A stretch of DNA of 64,000 nt from NCBI RefSeq assembly GCF_040939455.1, contig NC_134117.1, positions 31,737,501-31,801,500 of the forward strand. The letters are read 5' to 3'. How positions within the stretch are numbered: the first letter of the stretch is position 1; each line of letters opens with the position of its first letter. This document shows positions 33,335 through 44,470 of this stretch, one piece after another. Position numbers and translations under genes: made by a program. The notes beneath the pieces are model-generated. The model was not told the DNA's origin. It was given only the letters and a program-made list of their open reading frames with translations, and made no database searches. The stretch comes from Microcebus murinus. Lineage: Eukaryota > Chordata > Mammalia > Primates > Cheirogaleidae.

Positions 33335-33850
33335 GTGGTTGTTTCATTCAATCAGGAAAGTTCATACAGCACCTCCCACATCTGTGCTGGTCATAGGGAT
33401 TACGTTTTGAACCAAACCCACAAGGCTCTGCCCTCATGGGGTTCTTAGTCTAGCAGGGGGATGGACATGAAACCAGAGAACAGGTAAATAATGACAGGCT
33501 GTTGGGATGAAAAATGATGGAAGACAGCGTGTGAGGGACTTATTAGACAGGGTGGTCAGGGAAGGCCTCTCTGAGGAGGTGACTTTGGAGCTGAGGTTTG
33601 AGAGATGGGAAAAAGCAGTTTGGGGGTTATTCAAAGTGCCATGAGAGGAGGTTCAGAAGAGTGTAGAAGGGCTTTAAGCAGGTGTGTGTGACATGGGCTG
33701 ATTTTTTGTTTTTAAAACACCCTCTGGCTGCTGTGGGAGGAGAAATTGGGTGAATCAGGGAGACCCCAAAGAGGCAGCTGCTATAGTCCTATCACATATG
33801 AGGGTAGCTGGAGAGGAGTGAGTCGATTCGAGCTGTGATTGGGAGTGCTG
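33335..33850 (-). mobile_element. L2 LINE, long fragment
   Basis: The 'ctgccctcatggggttctta' and 'tctagcagggggatggacat' pair, followed by 'agggaaggcctctctgagga' and 'ccctctggctgctgtgggag', follows the reverse strand of the L2 3' kilobase in order over about 500 bp. Confidence 0.8.
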
Positions 33851-34300
33851 GGGTGTTCCTTCCAGCCCAGTCCATTCTACTGCCACCTTCCATCTGGCTT
33901 AAAATAAGTTTTGCCATCTTGCCTTGGAAGACCAGGCCCATTAGGCTATAAGCAGCGCTTTAATGGCGACTCCTAAGGAAACCGCCAGCCCAGACAGAGT
34001 CTTTGTGCACTTTTTTAAAAAAACTGTTTCCTCCAGGCAAGTGCAGGTTCACACCAGGCTCACGAGTTCATGAGAGAGGATGGTCCATCTGCACGTGAGC
34101 CCCAGCTCCCCCCAGGCTGAGTGCCGTGTGCAGTGTGCCCTGTGCAGCCCGCCGGAGGGTGTGTGGCCGCTCTGCCCTCTACGTGAGAAAGGCTCTGCAT
34201 TCAAAGCTGCAACCACGGTGACATTGCAGACCCCTAGGTGACACTGCTAGGAAGGGGGAAGGGGCAGTGGAATCGAGTGGGAGCTGTATTGACCTCCAAC
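33851..34300. other. Unique DNA leading into the CpG island
   Basis: Repeat-poor sequence upstream of the island. No TATA box is convincingly placed. CpG content rises from about 34140. Confidence 0.4.
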
Positions 34301-34304
34301 CGAA

Positions 34305-34910
34305 AGCACCCCCACCACACCCACGCACCCGCACGCACGCAATTTAGCTTCCTTTCAGAGAGCGGTACCCTCTCCACCGCCACCACTCCCAGCTGGAGTC
34401 CCTCGCAGCCACTGCTCGCCCGGGGCGGCGGCAGTGGAGTGGCGGAGCAGCTCCGAGCCGCTGTGGTTCCGCCTCCCCCGCAGCCTCGGGTGCATGGAGC
34501 GGCGCGAGTCCACGGCGATCCCGGGCTCGGGCGAGCAGCCCGGCCGCCCAGCACCTCTGGGTGTCCTTGAACCGCCGCCTGTCGGAGGCTTTAGAGGCCT
34601 GCGGGCTGCGCTTGGAGGGAATGCTCACATACTTCGCGGAGGAGAATTTGTGTCTTTTGCGGGAGAGGAATTAGAAGCCCTTTGAAGGACAGACTTCCTT
34701 CCCAGACAATTAAAGCGCAGGGCAGGCTGCGAGATGTCCCCTGGCGGCCGCCCGCTGCCCGCCGCCTGCGGGCCGGGCCGAGCACCCGGTGGAGCCGCGC
34801 CGCCCGCGCCGCCGCCCTCCGCCGGATCCTGCCCAGCACCTGCAGCTTGCAGGGAACCGAGCCTGGCCTGGGAGCCAGGGATCTCGTTGACAGCACAGAA
34901 CCCCGGAATT
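34305..34910. promoter_or_regulatory. CpG island, probable promoter
   Basis: Dense CpG in two cores (about 34395-34610 and 34740-34830) with GC-box-like ggggcggcgg and cggccgcc strings, in a window otherwise depleted of CpG. Islands of this kind in mammals usually mark TATA-less promoters. The transcript and direction are not known: a good 5' splice-site match follows on the plus strand at 35040/35041, favouring plus. Overlapping frames of 66-120 codons on both strands are expected in GC-rich DNA; one without an ATG (34348-34674) ends in a plausible-looking stretch, noted separately. Confidence 0.7.
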
Positions 34911-34914
34911 CAAG

Positions 34915-35040
34915 AGCAGCGAATGGAAAGGAAAGAAGGAGGGAGCGGTGGGGGAAGAGAGAGGGAGGGAGGAATAGGAGGAGGAGAAATAAGTGGGGGG
35001 GGAGGGGACTCAGAGAAAGCGAGAGAGCAGGGATGGCCTG
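34915..35040 (+). other. Purine-rich tract ending in a possible splice donor
   Basis: Nearly all A and G on the plus strand (gaaaggaaagaaggagggag and similar), with G runs at about 34995-35007. It ends 'ggatggcctg|gtgagc', close to the splice donor consensus, so it could be the 3' part of a first exon fed by the CpG island. This is inference from one site. Confidence 0.4.
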
Positions 35041-35133
35041 GTGAGCACTAACTTTTATGACATTGTCTGGGATCTAGATCCCTCCTCTCCTCCCACCCCC
35101 CAAATTTCTGGTCTGGCCTTCATTGGCCCCATC

Positions 35134-35605
35134 TTAGTCCATTCTTTAATTGTTTTGAGTGGGGATCTCTCTCTATCGCCCAGGCTGAAGTGCAGTGGCA
35201 CGATCATAGCTCACTGCAGCCCTGAACTCCTGGGCTCAAGCGATTCTCCTGACTCAGCCTCCAGAGTGGCCGGGCGTTTTAGTGCACTTTCTGTTGCTTA
35301 TTTCATAATACCTGAAACTAGGTAATTTATAAAGAAAAGAAATTTATACTTACAGTTATGGAGGCTGAGAAGTCCAAGGTCTAGAGATTTAATCTGGTGA
35401 GGGCCTTGTTACTGGTGGGGACTCTCTGCAGCGTCCTCAGGTGGTGTAGGGTGTCACACAGTGAGGGGGCTGAGCGTGCCAGCCCAGGTCTCTCTTCTTC
35501 TAAAGCTATCAGTCCCACTCTCATGATAACTCATTAATCTATTAGCTCATTAATAGATAACCCATTATTCTATTAATACATTCATGAGGGCAGAGCCTGG
35601 ATTTT
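35134..35605 (-). mobile_element. MaLR-type LTR, interrupted
   Basis: Begins 'ttagtccattct', resumes after an Alu monomer with 'tgttgcttatttcataatac', and continues 'taggtaatttataaagaaaa', 'agttatggaggctgagaagt' and 'cactctcatgataactcatt', the order of a reverse-strand MaLR/ERVL LTR. The right end is decayed. Confidence 0.65.
35146..35278 (-). mobile_element. Alu left monomer (FLAM-like) inside the LTR
   Basis: 'cgcccaggctgaagtgcagt', 'gatcatagctcactgcagcc' and 'gggctcaagcgattctcct' form one reverse-strand Alu monomer. The flanks ttagtccattct (35134-35145) and ttagtgcacttt (35279-35290) give the target duplication, diverged by three bases. Confidence 0.75.
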
Positions 35606-35606
35606 A

Positions 35607-36033
35607 AGTCTTTAATTCATTTTGATTTGATTTTTGTATGTGGTGAGATTTTGTATATGATCTAGTCTCTGCATATGAACATCCAGTTATCCCAGCACCA
35701 TTTATTGAAGAGACTGTCATTTCCCCACTTCACTGCCTGTTCTTGGCAACTTTGTCGAAGATAAGTTCACTGTAGATGTGTAGATTTCTTTCTGGGTCCT
35801 CTATTCTGTTCCATTGATCTATGTGTCTGTTTTTATGTCAGTACCATGCTGTTTGGGTTACCACAGTTCTGTAGTATAATTTGAAGTCAGAATGTGATTC
35901 TTCCAGTTTTATTTATTTATTTGTTTATTTTGCTCAGGATGACTTTGGCTATTCTGGGTCTTTTGTGGTTCTATATAAATCTTAGGATTATTTTCTATTT
36001 CTGTGAAGACTGTCATTGGTATTTCTGAAGACA
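35607..36033 (-). mobile_element. L1 ORF2 fragment
   Basis: 'taagtctttaattcattttg', 'atccagttatcccagcacca', 'tgttccattgatctatgtgt' and 'gaagactgtcattggtattt' read as reverse-strand L1 ORF2. Truncated on both sides. Confidence 0.9.
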
Positions 36034-38040
36034 GCAATTCCCCCTGCTTTTCAAGCCCATGTGTGAGCACCGCAGTGGTGTGCCAGTGAGGCCCCAGGTT
36101 TGGATGATGAGCTTGGCTGGGTACAGGCCTGAAGGGTGGGGAAAGCCAGGGTTCGGTGTGTCCTGTGGCAGTCACCACCCAGAAGCCCTTCCCAGGAGCC
36201 AGTACCAGGGTGATAAGGGCTAAACACAGCCAGTAACATGACGGAGGAGAAATGGTCCCATGGCTACTGGCCCTAAGGGAAGACCAGGGCCAAGTCCTGT
36301 GATGCCTCTAACCCTGGAGGTGGGTCCAGAGACCCTGTGACAATTGCAGGCAGCCAGGCTGCTCAGGCCTGTGCCAGAGGGAGAGGCTGGAGTGGAGACA
36401 ACCAAGCTATGCCCAACGTCTTGAAGCCGATCCAGGCCACACATGGCGCTGACCACAACCGAGACGCTGCAGACCTGGCTTAGCATCTCCAGGGGCTACA
36501 ATGGGCCTGCCAGGAGAGCAGAAAGCAGGGACATCAGGCTCCAATCACCTACCTATCGAGGTACCCCATCCCCACCAAAACCACACCAGCCCTTTCCCAC
36601 ACACCCCTGCTCCCTGGAGAGGAGGCACCACAGCAAATTCGCATCAGCCAGCACTTACTGAGGGCACAAAGTACCAGCCACCATGAGTTACCGACAGAGT
36701 AAGACCCAATTCCTGCCGTGAGGTTTTCATAATGAAGTTGCTGAAGTGGAGGTCAGTACCCCTCCACTTTGAGGGGTTAGTTTATGGGGAGGAAAGACAG
36801 GTGAGAAATAATCCCAGTAAGTGTCTGGCTCAAGGCAACAGTTCTATAAGCTTGAAATGAAATACAGAAAGGAAAGAAGGGACTGGAGAAGTATGGAAGG
36901 AGGAAGGGGTGGTAGGAGGAAGGTTACTAGATGATAATGATCTTACTGCAATTGCTTGCAATGCTTTGGTGTCAACAGGAGACACTCTGAGTTCTGCTAT
37001 AAGAAGGCCACACAACACCAGACCCTAGAGGCCCATATGACCTTCAGGCACGCAGCCATATCCCCTCCTACTACAGTCTCAACTCCCAAGTGCCCCATAG
37101 GGCTGCATCCCCCAGACCCAGCTCACACCCTCAGACCCTCCCCCCAGCGATACGGCCAGTCACACAGGCCAACATACAAGCGATGTCAAACACGCAAGAT
37201 GCTCAGACCAGACAACCAACGTCCCATGCTGCCACTGCCATGTGCACAGCCACCCTCCTCCCACCCGGAACCACACTGCTGGTCTCTGCTTAGCTCAAAT
37301 TCACACCCAAACACAGTGGCAGGGGTTCAACTGCCTGGGTAGGGGCTGTAACCTTATCTGTAATTCTAGAGTGTCAGGCAGTGGAGACCAGAGCTGGGGT
37401 CCCTGTGACAGGAGTCCCTGCCTTCCAATAAAGATGTCTTTGCTCCCCAAAAGATTGGGAGGAATTGGAAATGATAAAAAGAAAAAGAGACGGAAGGAAG
37501 GAAGGAAGGAGAGGAAACACAGCCCAAGGCAATAGACGGCAACTTGGCCCTAGGCCTGCTTGCCTGCATTGCACCATGGGAATGGAGAGGAGAATGGAGG
37601 TGGTACAGGAGCCGGCACCCCCACTCCTAGGAGGGGCCTTAGGTATCCAGGCTCCAGACTGGGGCAGACGTCTGTAAAAAAACATCTGCCCCTCTACGTA
37701 ATCTCAAGGGACACTTCCTGGTTCTATTATGCTCCCCAGAGAAAGGCAAAAATAAAAATAAATACCATCATACCATCTCACGTTTGAAACACCTTGTCCA
37801 TATTGCTGTCTTGTTACTGTAACCATGTACAGCACTTTCAGTCCATGACCTCATTTTATGCAACTTGGCTTATTTGTAATGTCCCAGTTTCTGTGAAGCC
37901 CTGGGCAGGAGAGAAGTCTGAGTTCCAGTTCTTGGGAAGGCCATTTAAACCCCGTGTGTGTCAGATCCCTCTCCTCCAAAAGGAGGTGATGCCCAAGGCC
38001 CCTTCCGGCTTGAAGCTCTTATGCTGCTACTAGAGAGCAA
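36034..38040. other. Unique 2-kb segment with short open frames
   Basis: Moderately GC-rich, repeat-poor DNA with a (GGAA)n microsatellite at 37492-37510. Open frames on both strands reach 128 codons (36956-37342); none has a recognisable domain. No paired splice sites stand out. Confidence 0.35.
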
Positions 38041-38044
38041 TACT

Positions 38045-38440
38045 TCTAATAGAAAAGTAGTGGGAGCCACGTATATAATTTAAAATTTTCTAGTTGCCCA
38101 TTTAAAAAGTAAAAAGAAGTAGGTAAGAAGAATTTTAGTAATGGATTTTATTTAACCCAACATATCCAAAATGTCAGCATCTCAGCCAGTAATCAATGTT
38201 TAAAAAGTTATAATGAGATATTTTACATTCTTTTTTCTGAAAAGTTCTTCAAAATCTGGTTTATATTTTACACTTGCAGCACATCTCAATTCAGATGTTA
38301 AATTTTCTCAGGAAATACTTGATCTGTTTTTAGATTTCATAAAATTTGCAGTTGTAAAAGTAAAAGGTATGACCCACATACCTAAGTTTTTCCAAACATA
38401 TTTTTAAATTTTTCCAATAACTGAATCAAGCGTTTTATTT
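38045..38440. mobile_element. Ancient interspersed repeat, class not assigned
   Basis: 'ttctagttgcccatttaaaa', 'ttttatttaacccaacatat', 'atgagatattttacattctt' and 'ttacacttgcagcacatctc' occur in an order I recognise from a common old mammalian repeat, probably a DNA transposon. Confidence 0.5.
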
Positions 38441-38454
38441 TTCACCCTTTTAGT

Positions 38455-38710
38455 TTTAGCTGATATGTAATAATTGTACTTATTTATGGGATACAGAATG
38501 ATACGTCAACACCTGTATACAATGTATAAAGATTAAATCAAGGTATTTAGCATATCCATCCCCTCAAAGATTTATCATTTCTTTGTGATAAGAATATTCC
38601 AGATTCTCTTTTTGAAAAAATACAATAAGTTATAGTTAACCATGTTCACCCTACAGTGCTGCACACCACCAGCACTCATTCCTCCTGTCTAGTATCGGCT
38701 TTTAAATTAA
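38455..38710 (-). mobile_element. L1 3' UTR fragment
   Basis: 'taataattgtacttatttat', 'acctgtatacaatgtataaa', 'gcatatccatcccctcaaag' and 'ttatagttaaccatgttcac' match the reverse strand of a primate/L1M-age L1 3' UTR. Confidence 0.8.
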
Positions 38711-39492
38711 AATTAAATAAATGTACAGTTTTGGCCTTCCCTTGAACCAGCCACATTTTGAGGCATGTATGGCAGCATGTGGCATAGACAGCAGGGATTG
38801 CGTGGGACAGTGTGGGGGCCATAGTGGTGTGGCCCTAGTGGTGTGGCCCTCCTCCCCTCTGCTCACAGCCCTGCCACTTGACTAACTCTTGTTGGGAGTG
38901 AGACGGGAGTGGTAAAGTGTCACAGAAAATGTCAGCCCAGGCAACACCTGCCCACTAACTCACTGTCTGTGTGCCAAGGAGAAGCCAGTGAAGGGGCTGA
39001 CCTATCTGGCCCATGGAACAGTCTCCAGCCCCTCTCCATGGAGCTGCTGCCAGCGTTTCCGCAGGCCCCACGTTTCCAGCTCAGATGCAAAAGGCACGAG
39101 CAGGCGGCAGGTGGCTGAGCCTCCTCTCCTTGCTCACAGGAATGCCCGCTGGGCAGCCAGCCGGTGCAGCCCAGACTCTACGTGTCACTTTGGGGATTTG
39201 AACTTTATTAGCACAAGTCAGATGCCAAGTCATGGTGGCAGTATTGTAGGGACAGTTCCAGGGGACAGTGGGTGCAGCATTAACACCAGCAAACAAGGCC
39301 AGGAGAAGGACACATGCACTTCAGGCTCTGCCTTCTACCATGGATACAGGGAGAGCTTCTGGATTTCAGAAATATCACCTGGAACCTCATAGCCCTTCGT
39401 GAGAAGAAGCATCAAAGGGTACCACCAGGACATCTTTTATGCTTCCGAGAACTGTGGGAAAAGTTACAACTAGCAAGGGCTTCACATGCTCT
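38711..39492. other. Unique DNA with a small tandem duplication
   Basis: tagtggtgtggccc is repeated twice head to tail at 38822-38849. Open frames of 62-134 codons overlap here without recognisable similarity. Confidence 0.4.
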
Positions 39493-39494
39493 GT

Positions 39495-39600
39495 TATTAT
39501 CTTCATGGAAACATTGAAACTCAAATAAGTAACTTGCCTGAGGTCATTCAACTGCAAAGCTAAAATTTAAACTCAAGAAAGCCTGTGCTCTTTCTATGCA
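39495..39600 (-). mobile_element. MIR fragment
   Basis: 'acttgcctgaggtcattcaa' and 'gcaaagctaaaatttaaact' resemble a reverse-strand MIR. Confidence 0.65.
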
Positions 39601-39611
39601 TGACACCTAAT

Positions 39612-39840
39612 AATAACAGGCTAGGCTTATTGAATGGCGCTGTGTGCCTGGTGCTATGCCAGGTTCTTTATAAAAAGTGAGTTCATTTATGCTCACAGCA
39701 TTTCTGTGAGGTATTATTGCATGCCCATTTTACAAATTAGGAAAACTGAGTCTTAGGTCACATAACTTGCCCAGGGTCTTCCAACTTGTAAAGTGACAGA
39801 GCAGAGATTTGAACCTGACTTCTATGCTCAGGCACTGAGC
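39612..39840 (-). mobile_element. MIR SINE, near full length
   Basis: 'gtgcctggtgctatgccagg', 'ctcacagcatttctgtgagg', 'gcccattttacaaattagga' and 'agagcagagatttgaacctg' cover most of a reverse-strand MIR. Confidence 0.9.
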
Positions 39841-40026
39841 CAGGAAAAGATGCCTCTTCGTAAATGAAAATGCTGATGGTGCCAGGCAAGGCTGATGTCC
39901 CACCCCACATCCTCCGAGTCCACATCTGAGCCCCCAGCAGCATCTACCTCAAGTACCTGTGTCTCTGCTCCTCTACCTGAAGGCTTTCTTGGGCAACTGA
40001 GGACTGAGGAAACTGACCTTCAGGCA

Positions 40027-40475
40027 AGTATTAGCTTCCCATGGCTGCTGTAACAAAGTTCCCTAAACTGGGTGGCTTAAAACAGCGGACGTGTATGCTC
40101 CCACAGTTCTGGAAGCTGGAAGTCTGAAATCAAGGCATCGGCAGGGCCACGCTCTCTCTGAAGGCTCTAGGGGAGGATCCCTCCTTGCCTCTTCCTAGCT
40201 TTTGGTGGTTACTGGAAGTCCTTGGCATTCCTTGGTGTGTGGCGACATCACTCCCATCTCCGCCCCCCACCCTGTCTTCACGTGGCCGTCTTCCCCCGTG
40301 TGTCTCTTCTCCTCTTTTTACGAGGACACCAGTCTTACTGGAAGAAGGGGCCACTTCAATCTGACGTCATCTTAACCAATTACATCTGCAACCACCTCAT
40401 TTCCAAATACGGTCACATTCTGAGGTTGCGAAAAGAACACGGATTTTGGAGGGGACACTATTCAACCTAGTACAG
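40027..40475 (-). mobile_element. MLT1-like (ERVL-MaLR) LTR
   Basis: 'atggctgctgtaacaaagtt', 'ctgggtggcttaaaacagcg', 'cacagttctggaagctggaa', 'aggacaccagtcttactgga' and 'catttccaaatacggtcaca' run in reverse-strand LTR order and end 'ttcaacctagtaca'. A solitary LTR. Confidence 0.75.
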
Positions 40476-41070
40476 GGGCAACCCTCAACCAATGGGGGAG
40501 ATGAGGGGTTGGGCAAACGCTCCGGCCAGCCCATCCTCTGGCAGCACAACTCCAAGTTGTGTCTCACGTGATTTCTCGGAGGTTCCCCAGTGACGCTGAG
40601 CCTCCGTTGCCATAACAAGAGCCCTCTCTTTGTTGGGGTCTGTCAGTTCCCATGATGTCCTGGCGGATAAACCCAGAACTCTCTTCTGGTGGGGGTGTTT
40701 GCATCTTCTTCTTGAGTTCCTCTGTGTCTCTGACCTCTGGCAATCCCACCCAGATTGTCACGGTCGTGGAAGTGGCACTCCCAGCTTCCCTCCTAGTCTT
40801 GGGCTTCTCCCACTCCCACTCCCACTCCCAAGCAGTGGACATGCTGCCCAGCCAGGAAAGCACCATGGGGAGGCATGTGCCAAAGTCCTGCCCAGAAGCA
40901 GAACATGGGACCCCAGCACCCTCAGGGATGTGGCCAAAGCTACAGGCCTTGCCCGCCACTCAATTGGGCTGGATCTACTATATTTTGATTTGTTGCCATG
41001 TTGATGAGCAGGATGCAGCTGCTTGTATTCTCCACTGACAAAGTCACTGTATTTGGTGGCATCAGATAGA
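40476..41070. other. GC-leaning unique DNA
   Basis: Open frames of 111-131 codons on both strands overlap with no known match. The only structure is the CCCACT repeat at 40809-40829. Confidence 0.4.
40809..40829 (-). repeat. (CCCACT)n, minus-strand G-quadruplex motif
   Basis: Four CCC runs spaced by ACT; the minus strand reads four GGG runs with 3-nt loops. Confidence 0.8.
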
Positions 41071-41072
41071 CC

Positions 41073-41308
41073 AGGGTTTCTCAATCTTGGCACTATTGAA
41101 GTTTGGGCCAGATAATGCTTTGCTTGGGTGGGGGCCAGGGGGCTGCCCGGTGCACTGTAGGATATTCAGCAGCATCCCTGGCCTCTACCACTAGATGCCA
41201 ACAGCACCCCGCCTCCTCGCAAGTTGTGACAACCAAAGATGTCTCCAGACATTGCCAAATGTCCCCCAGGAGGCAAAATCATGCACAGGTGAGAACTACC
41301 AAGACAGA
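41073..41308 (+). mobile_element. MER20 (hAT-Charlie) transposon
   Basis: 'gggtttctcaatcttggcac', 'gcactgtaggatattcagca', 'tctaccactagatgccaaca', 'gtctccagacattgccaaat' and 'ggtgagaactac' give a near-complete MER20. No coding capacity. Some MER20 copies are known to act as enhancers in primate decidual cells; nothing here shows that for this one. Confidence 0.85.
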
Positions 41309-41439
41309 CTAACTTCAATACACTGACTCTCTTCTCTGAGGTCCTTATGATCCAAGGTCATTTTTATTATTAATATTCAATGATTTTTGGTTTTTAAAAT
41401 GTATTTACTATTGCCTGATCTCAGTGATATAAGAAAAAC

Positions 41440-42020
<581 letters not shown>

Positions 42021-42047
42021 GGGGGGGGGGGGGGGGGCCGGGGGGGG
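42021..42047. repeat. Poly-G tract at the 5' end of an Alu
   Basis: G17, CC, G8 between the Alu 5' end and the target duplication. On the Alu strand this reads as a C-rich leader before GGCCGGGCGC. Confidence 0.9.
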
Positions 42048-42059
42048 AACTAGTTTTAA

Positions 42060-42425
42060 AGATAAACAAAACAAAGTGATAAAGGAGAAAGAGGGCAGTT
42101 TGGATCCTGATACTTCCACTCCCTTAAGCAGCCATGGGCGTGTGTTAATATCTACCTTGCGAGGCTGAGCCAAGGTTGAATGTGGGACTCTCTGTAAAGT
42201 GTTTAGAATAGTGACGGTTTGATAAATGGTGGCTCACACAATTGTTGGGCTCCCTTCCAGTTCAAGATGCTGGCCCCTCTTTATTCTATGCCTGTGCCGC
42301 TGCAGAGTCCCCTCCATAGACAGTCCCCACTATGCCCATGGAAGGCCCAGTGGAGCCTCCCTTGGTAAGTGGGCCCTTTTCCAAACTCAACAGACTCAGG
42401 GACTCTTCTAGCAGAATAATAACAG
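42060..42425. other. Unique DNA, nothing recognised
   Basis: No supported feature. Confidence 0.4.
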
Positions 42426-42429
42426 TTAT

Positions 42430-42735
42430 CACTTATCATTATTATTATACCCCACATTTTTCACAAGCACCCTTTCTTCTTCTCAACCACCCTATGAGGT
42501 AGGAATGATACTCTCCTTTTCAGAGATAGAAAAGCAAGCTCAGAGAGGTTACATAACCTCTCCAAGGCTATACAGCTGTTAAGCATCAAATAGTCCAACT
42601 CCTTCATCAAATAACCCAACTCCCTCTTCATGTCCAATTTTACAGGTGAGAAAATTGAAGCTTAAGAGAATGAAGTGACTAGTGCCTGAGGTCACCCAGC
42701 TAACAATGCCTTAACAAGAGACAGACTCTTGGGGC
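42430..42735 (-). mobile_element. Two MIR fragments in the same orientation
   Basis: 42430-42600 has 'accaccctatgaggtaggaa' and 'gctcagagaggttacataac'. 42625-42735 has 'tccaattttacaggtgagaa' and 'ctgaggtcacccagctaaca'. They may be two insertions or a local duplication. Confidence 0.8.
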
Positions 42736-42834
42736 AATGTTCACAGCACACGCACAGGCAGGTCCTGGGTGAAGGGGAAGAGAGAGGATGCCGACATGTC
42801 ACAAAGCAATGACTGAAGTCAGAAGTCAAGGATA

Positions 42835-43050
42835 ACATCATGATTTAGAGAACAAGATCTGCAGCCTGAGTTCAAATCCTGGCTCTGTTTCTTACCCAAG
42901 CTGTGTTGTCTTGAGCAAGTTACTTAAGTCACTGGGTTTCCATTTCCTCATCTCCAAGAAGAAAATAAGAATATATTTAAAACAAATAATTAAATACACA
43001 TAGGCACTTAGAATATAAAGAGCACACAATAAACATTAGGTGTGATCAAA
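42835..43050 (+). mobile_element. MIR SINE
   Basis: 'gagttcaaatcctggctctg', 'cttgagcaagttacttaagt' and 'tttccatttcctcatctcca' give a plus-strand MIR. Confidence 0.85.
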
Positions 43051-43109
43051 CTTTGCACAATGAGCTGCTAAGAAATTAGGCAGTGACTAAATTTTTTGTT
43101 TTATTCTTT

Positions 43110-43800
43110 GCTAAAATGTATTTTTCAAATTATTTAAAGTATCACTATCATTGTAACAAATTTGGAAAGATAAGTATAAAGAGAATACAACAATCACCCG
43201 TGATGGCAACTGATTAAAAATGACAACAAAAAACAACCTACTTTGGAAAATTTCAAACATATACAAAAGTAAAAAAGGATAGTACAGGAAACCTTCATGT
43301 TTCCATCACTCAGATTCCTTAAATGCTAACTGTGGACCAATATTGTTTTATTTATAGCCCCATCCACTTCTTTCCCACTCCCTTCGATCTTTTGGAGCAA
43401 ATCCCAGACATCATGTAATTTCATCTCTAAATATTGCAGTATGTATCTCTGAGATACATAGATTCTCTTTTCCTAAGTCATAATTCCAATATCACACCTT
43501 TAAAAATTAACAATAAATGTTTAATATTATATTATCAGCATCCAAATTTCCCCTAATTGTCACATAAATGTTGCAGTTTGTTTGAATCAGGATCCAAATT
43601 GCATCCACATGTTGAGTTGATTAATGTTTCTTTAATTTATTTTAATCTATAGATTCCCCCTCCATCTCTTCTTTTCCCCTTGCAATTCATGTGTTTAGGA
43701 AATCGAATCTCTTGTCTTATTAAGTTTCTATAGCCTGGATTTTGCTGATTGCATCCCTATGGTATTACTTACCACGTTCCTCTGTGAAAGGTGGTCTCAC
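43110..43800. mobile_element. Ancient interspersed repeat, second copy of the LINE/L1M-like type
   Basis: 43110-43215 resembles an old L1 3' piece. From about 43225, 'gaaaatttcaaacatataca', 'tttggagcaaatcccagaca', 'catccaaatttcccctaatt' and 'gttgattaatgtttctttaa' match the repeat type at 28680-30110, truncated. Confidence 0.55.
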
Positions 43801-44250
43801 TAATAACCTGTCTAACAGAGGATAAATAAACTATCAAACAGAAAGTAAGAGAAATAAACTCACAGCACGTAATTGCCCCTTTGAAAAGAAAACTCACAAC
43901 ACAACTACCCTCTTTGTTTTGTTTTAATTAAAACACCTGTGGCTTAGCTTGTTATCTCTGGGACTTGTTTCTCAGCTTGAAGAACCCTAGGTGGACAGTA
44001 TAGTTGCGAACTCCCCGTTCCACATCACTGCCTCGGTTGCTGCCAAAAAACAGATTTCAAGGACTCAGATAACCCAGCCTCATAGAGAAAGAAAAAGAAC
44101 TAAAGAAAACCTACAACTGCTTTGCTGCTGCTTCTGTTATCAGTCTGCTGAAGCAGAGGGGAAAAAGCCATTTTACCCTTTAAAAGCACCAAGCAACTTT
44201 CCTCAGCTGCCCCGCTCGACCCTCTGCTTTTTCTTCAGTGCCATGGCACC
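43801..44250. other. Unique DNA, nothing recognised
   Basis: A 90-codon plus-strand frame (43991-44263) has no recognisable similarity. Confidence 0.35.
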
Positions 44251-44255
44251 TCTCC

Positions 44256-44304
<49 letters not shown>

Positions 44305-44312
44305 TAGATAGA
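44256..44312. repeat. Compound GATA/GACA microsatellite
   Basis: About three GATA units, then about eight GACA units (44271-44302), then two GATA units. Confidence 0.95.
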
Positions 44313-44470
44313 GCTAGATATATATCTTTCTTTCTCTCTTTCTTAGGAAAAAACTTTGTACTTCTTTCTATCCTAAACTCTGTGTGAGAATTCTTTCTCC
44401 AACCCATGCCGTGAGCTCCTTGTGAGTCTCTAACACTCTGGACAATGTATTTCTTGTAAATTAGTCGTTC

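Noticed and set aside
42430..42735. Segmental duplication of one MIR
   Set aside because: The two MIR pieces differ too much to be a recent duplication; independent insertions are as likely.
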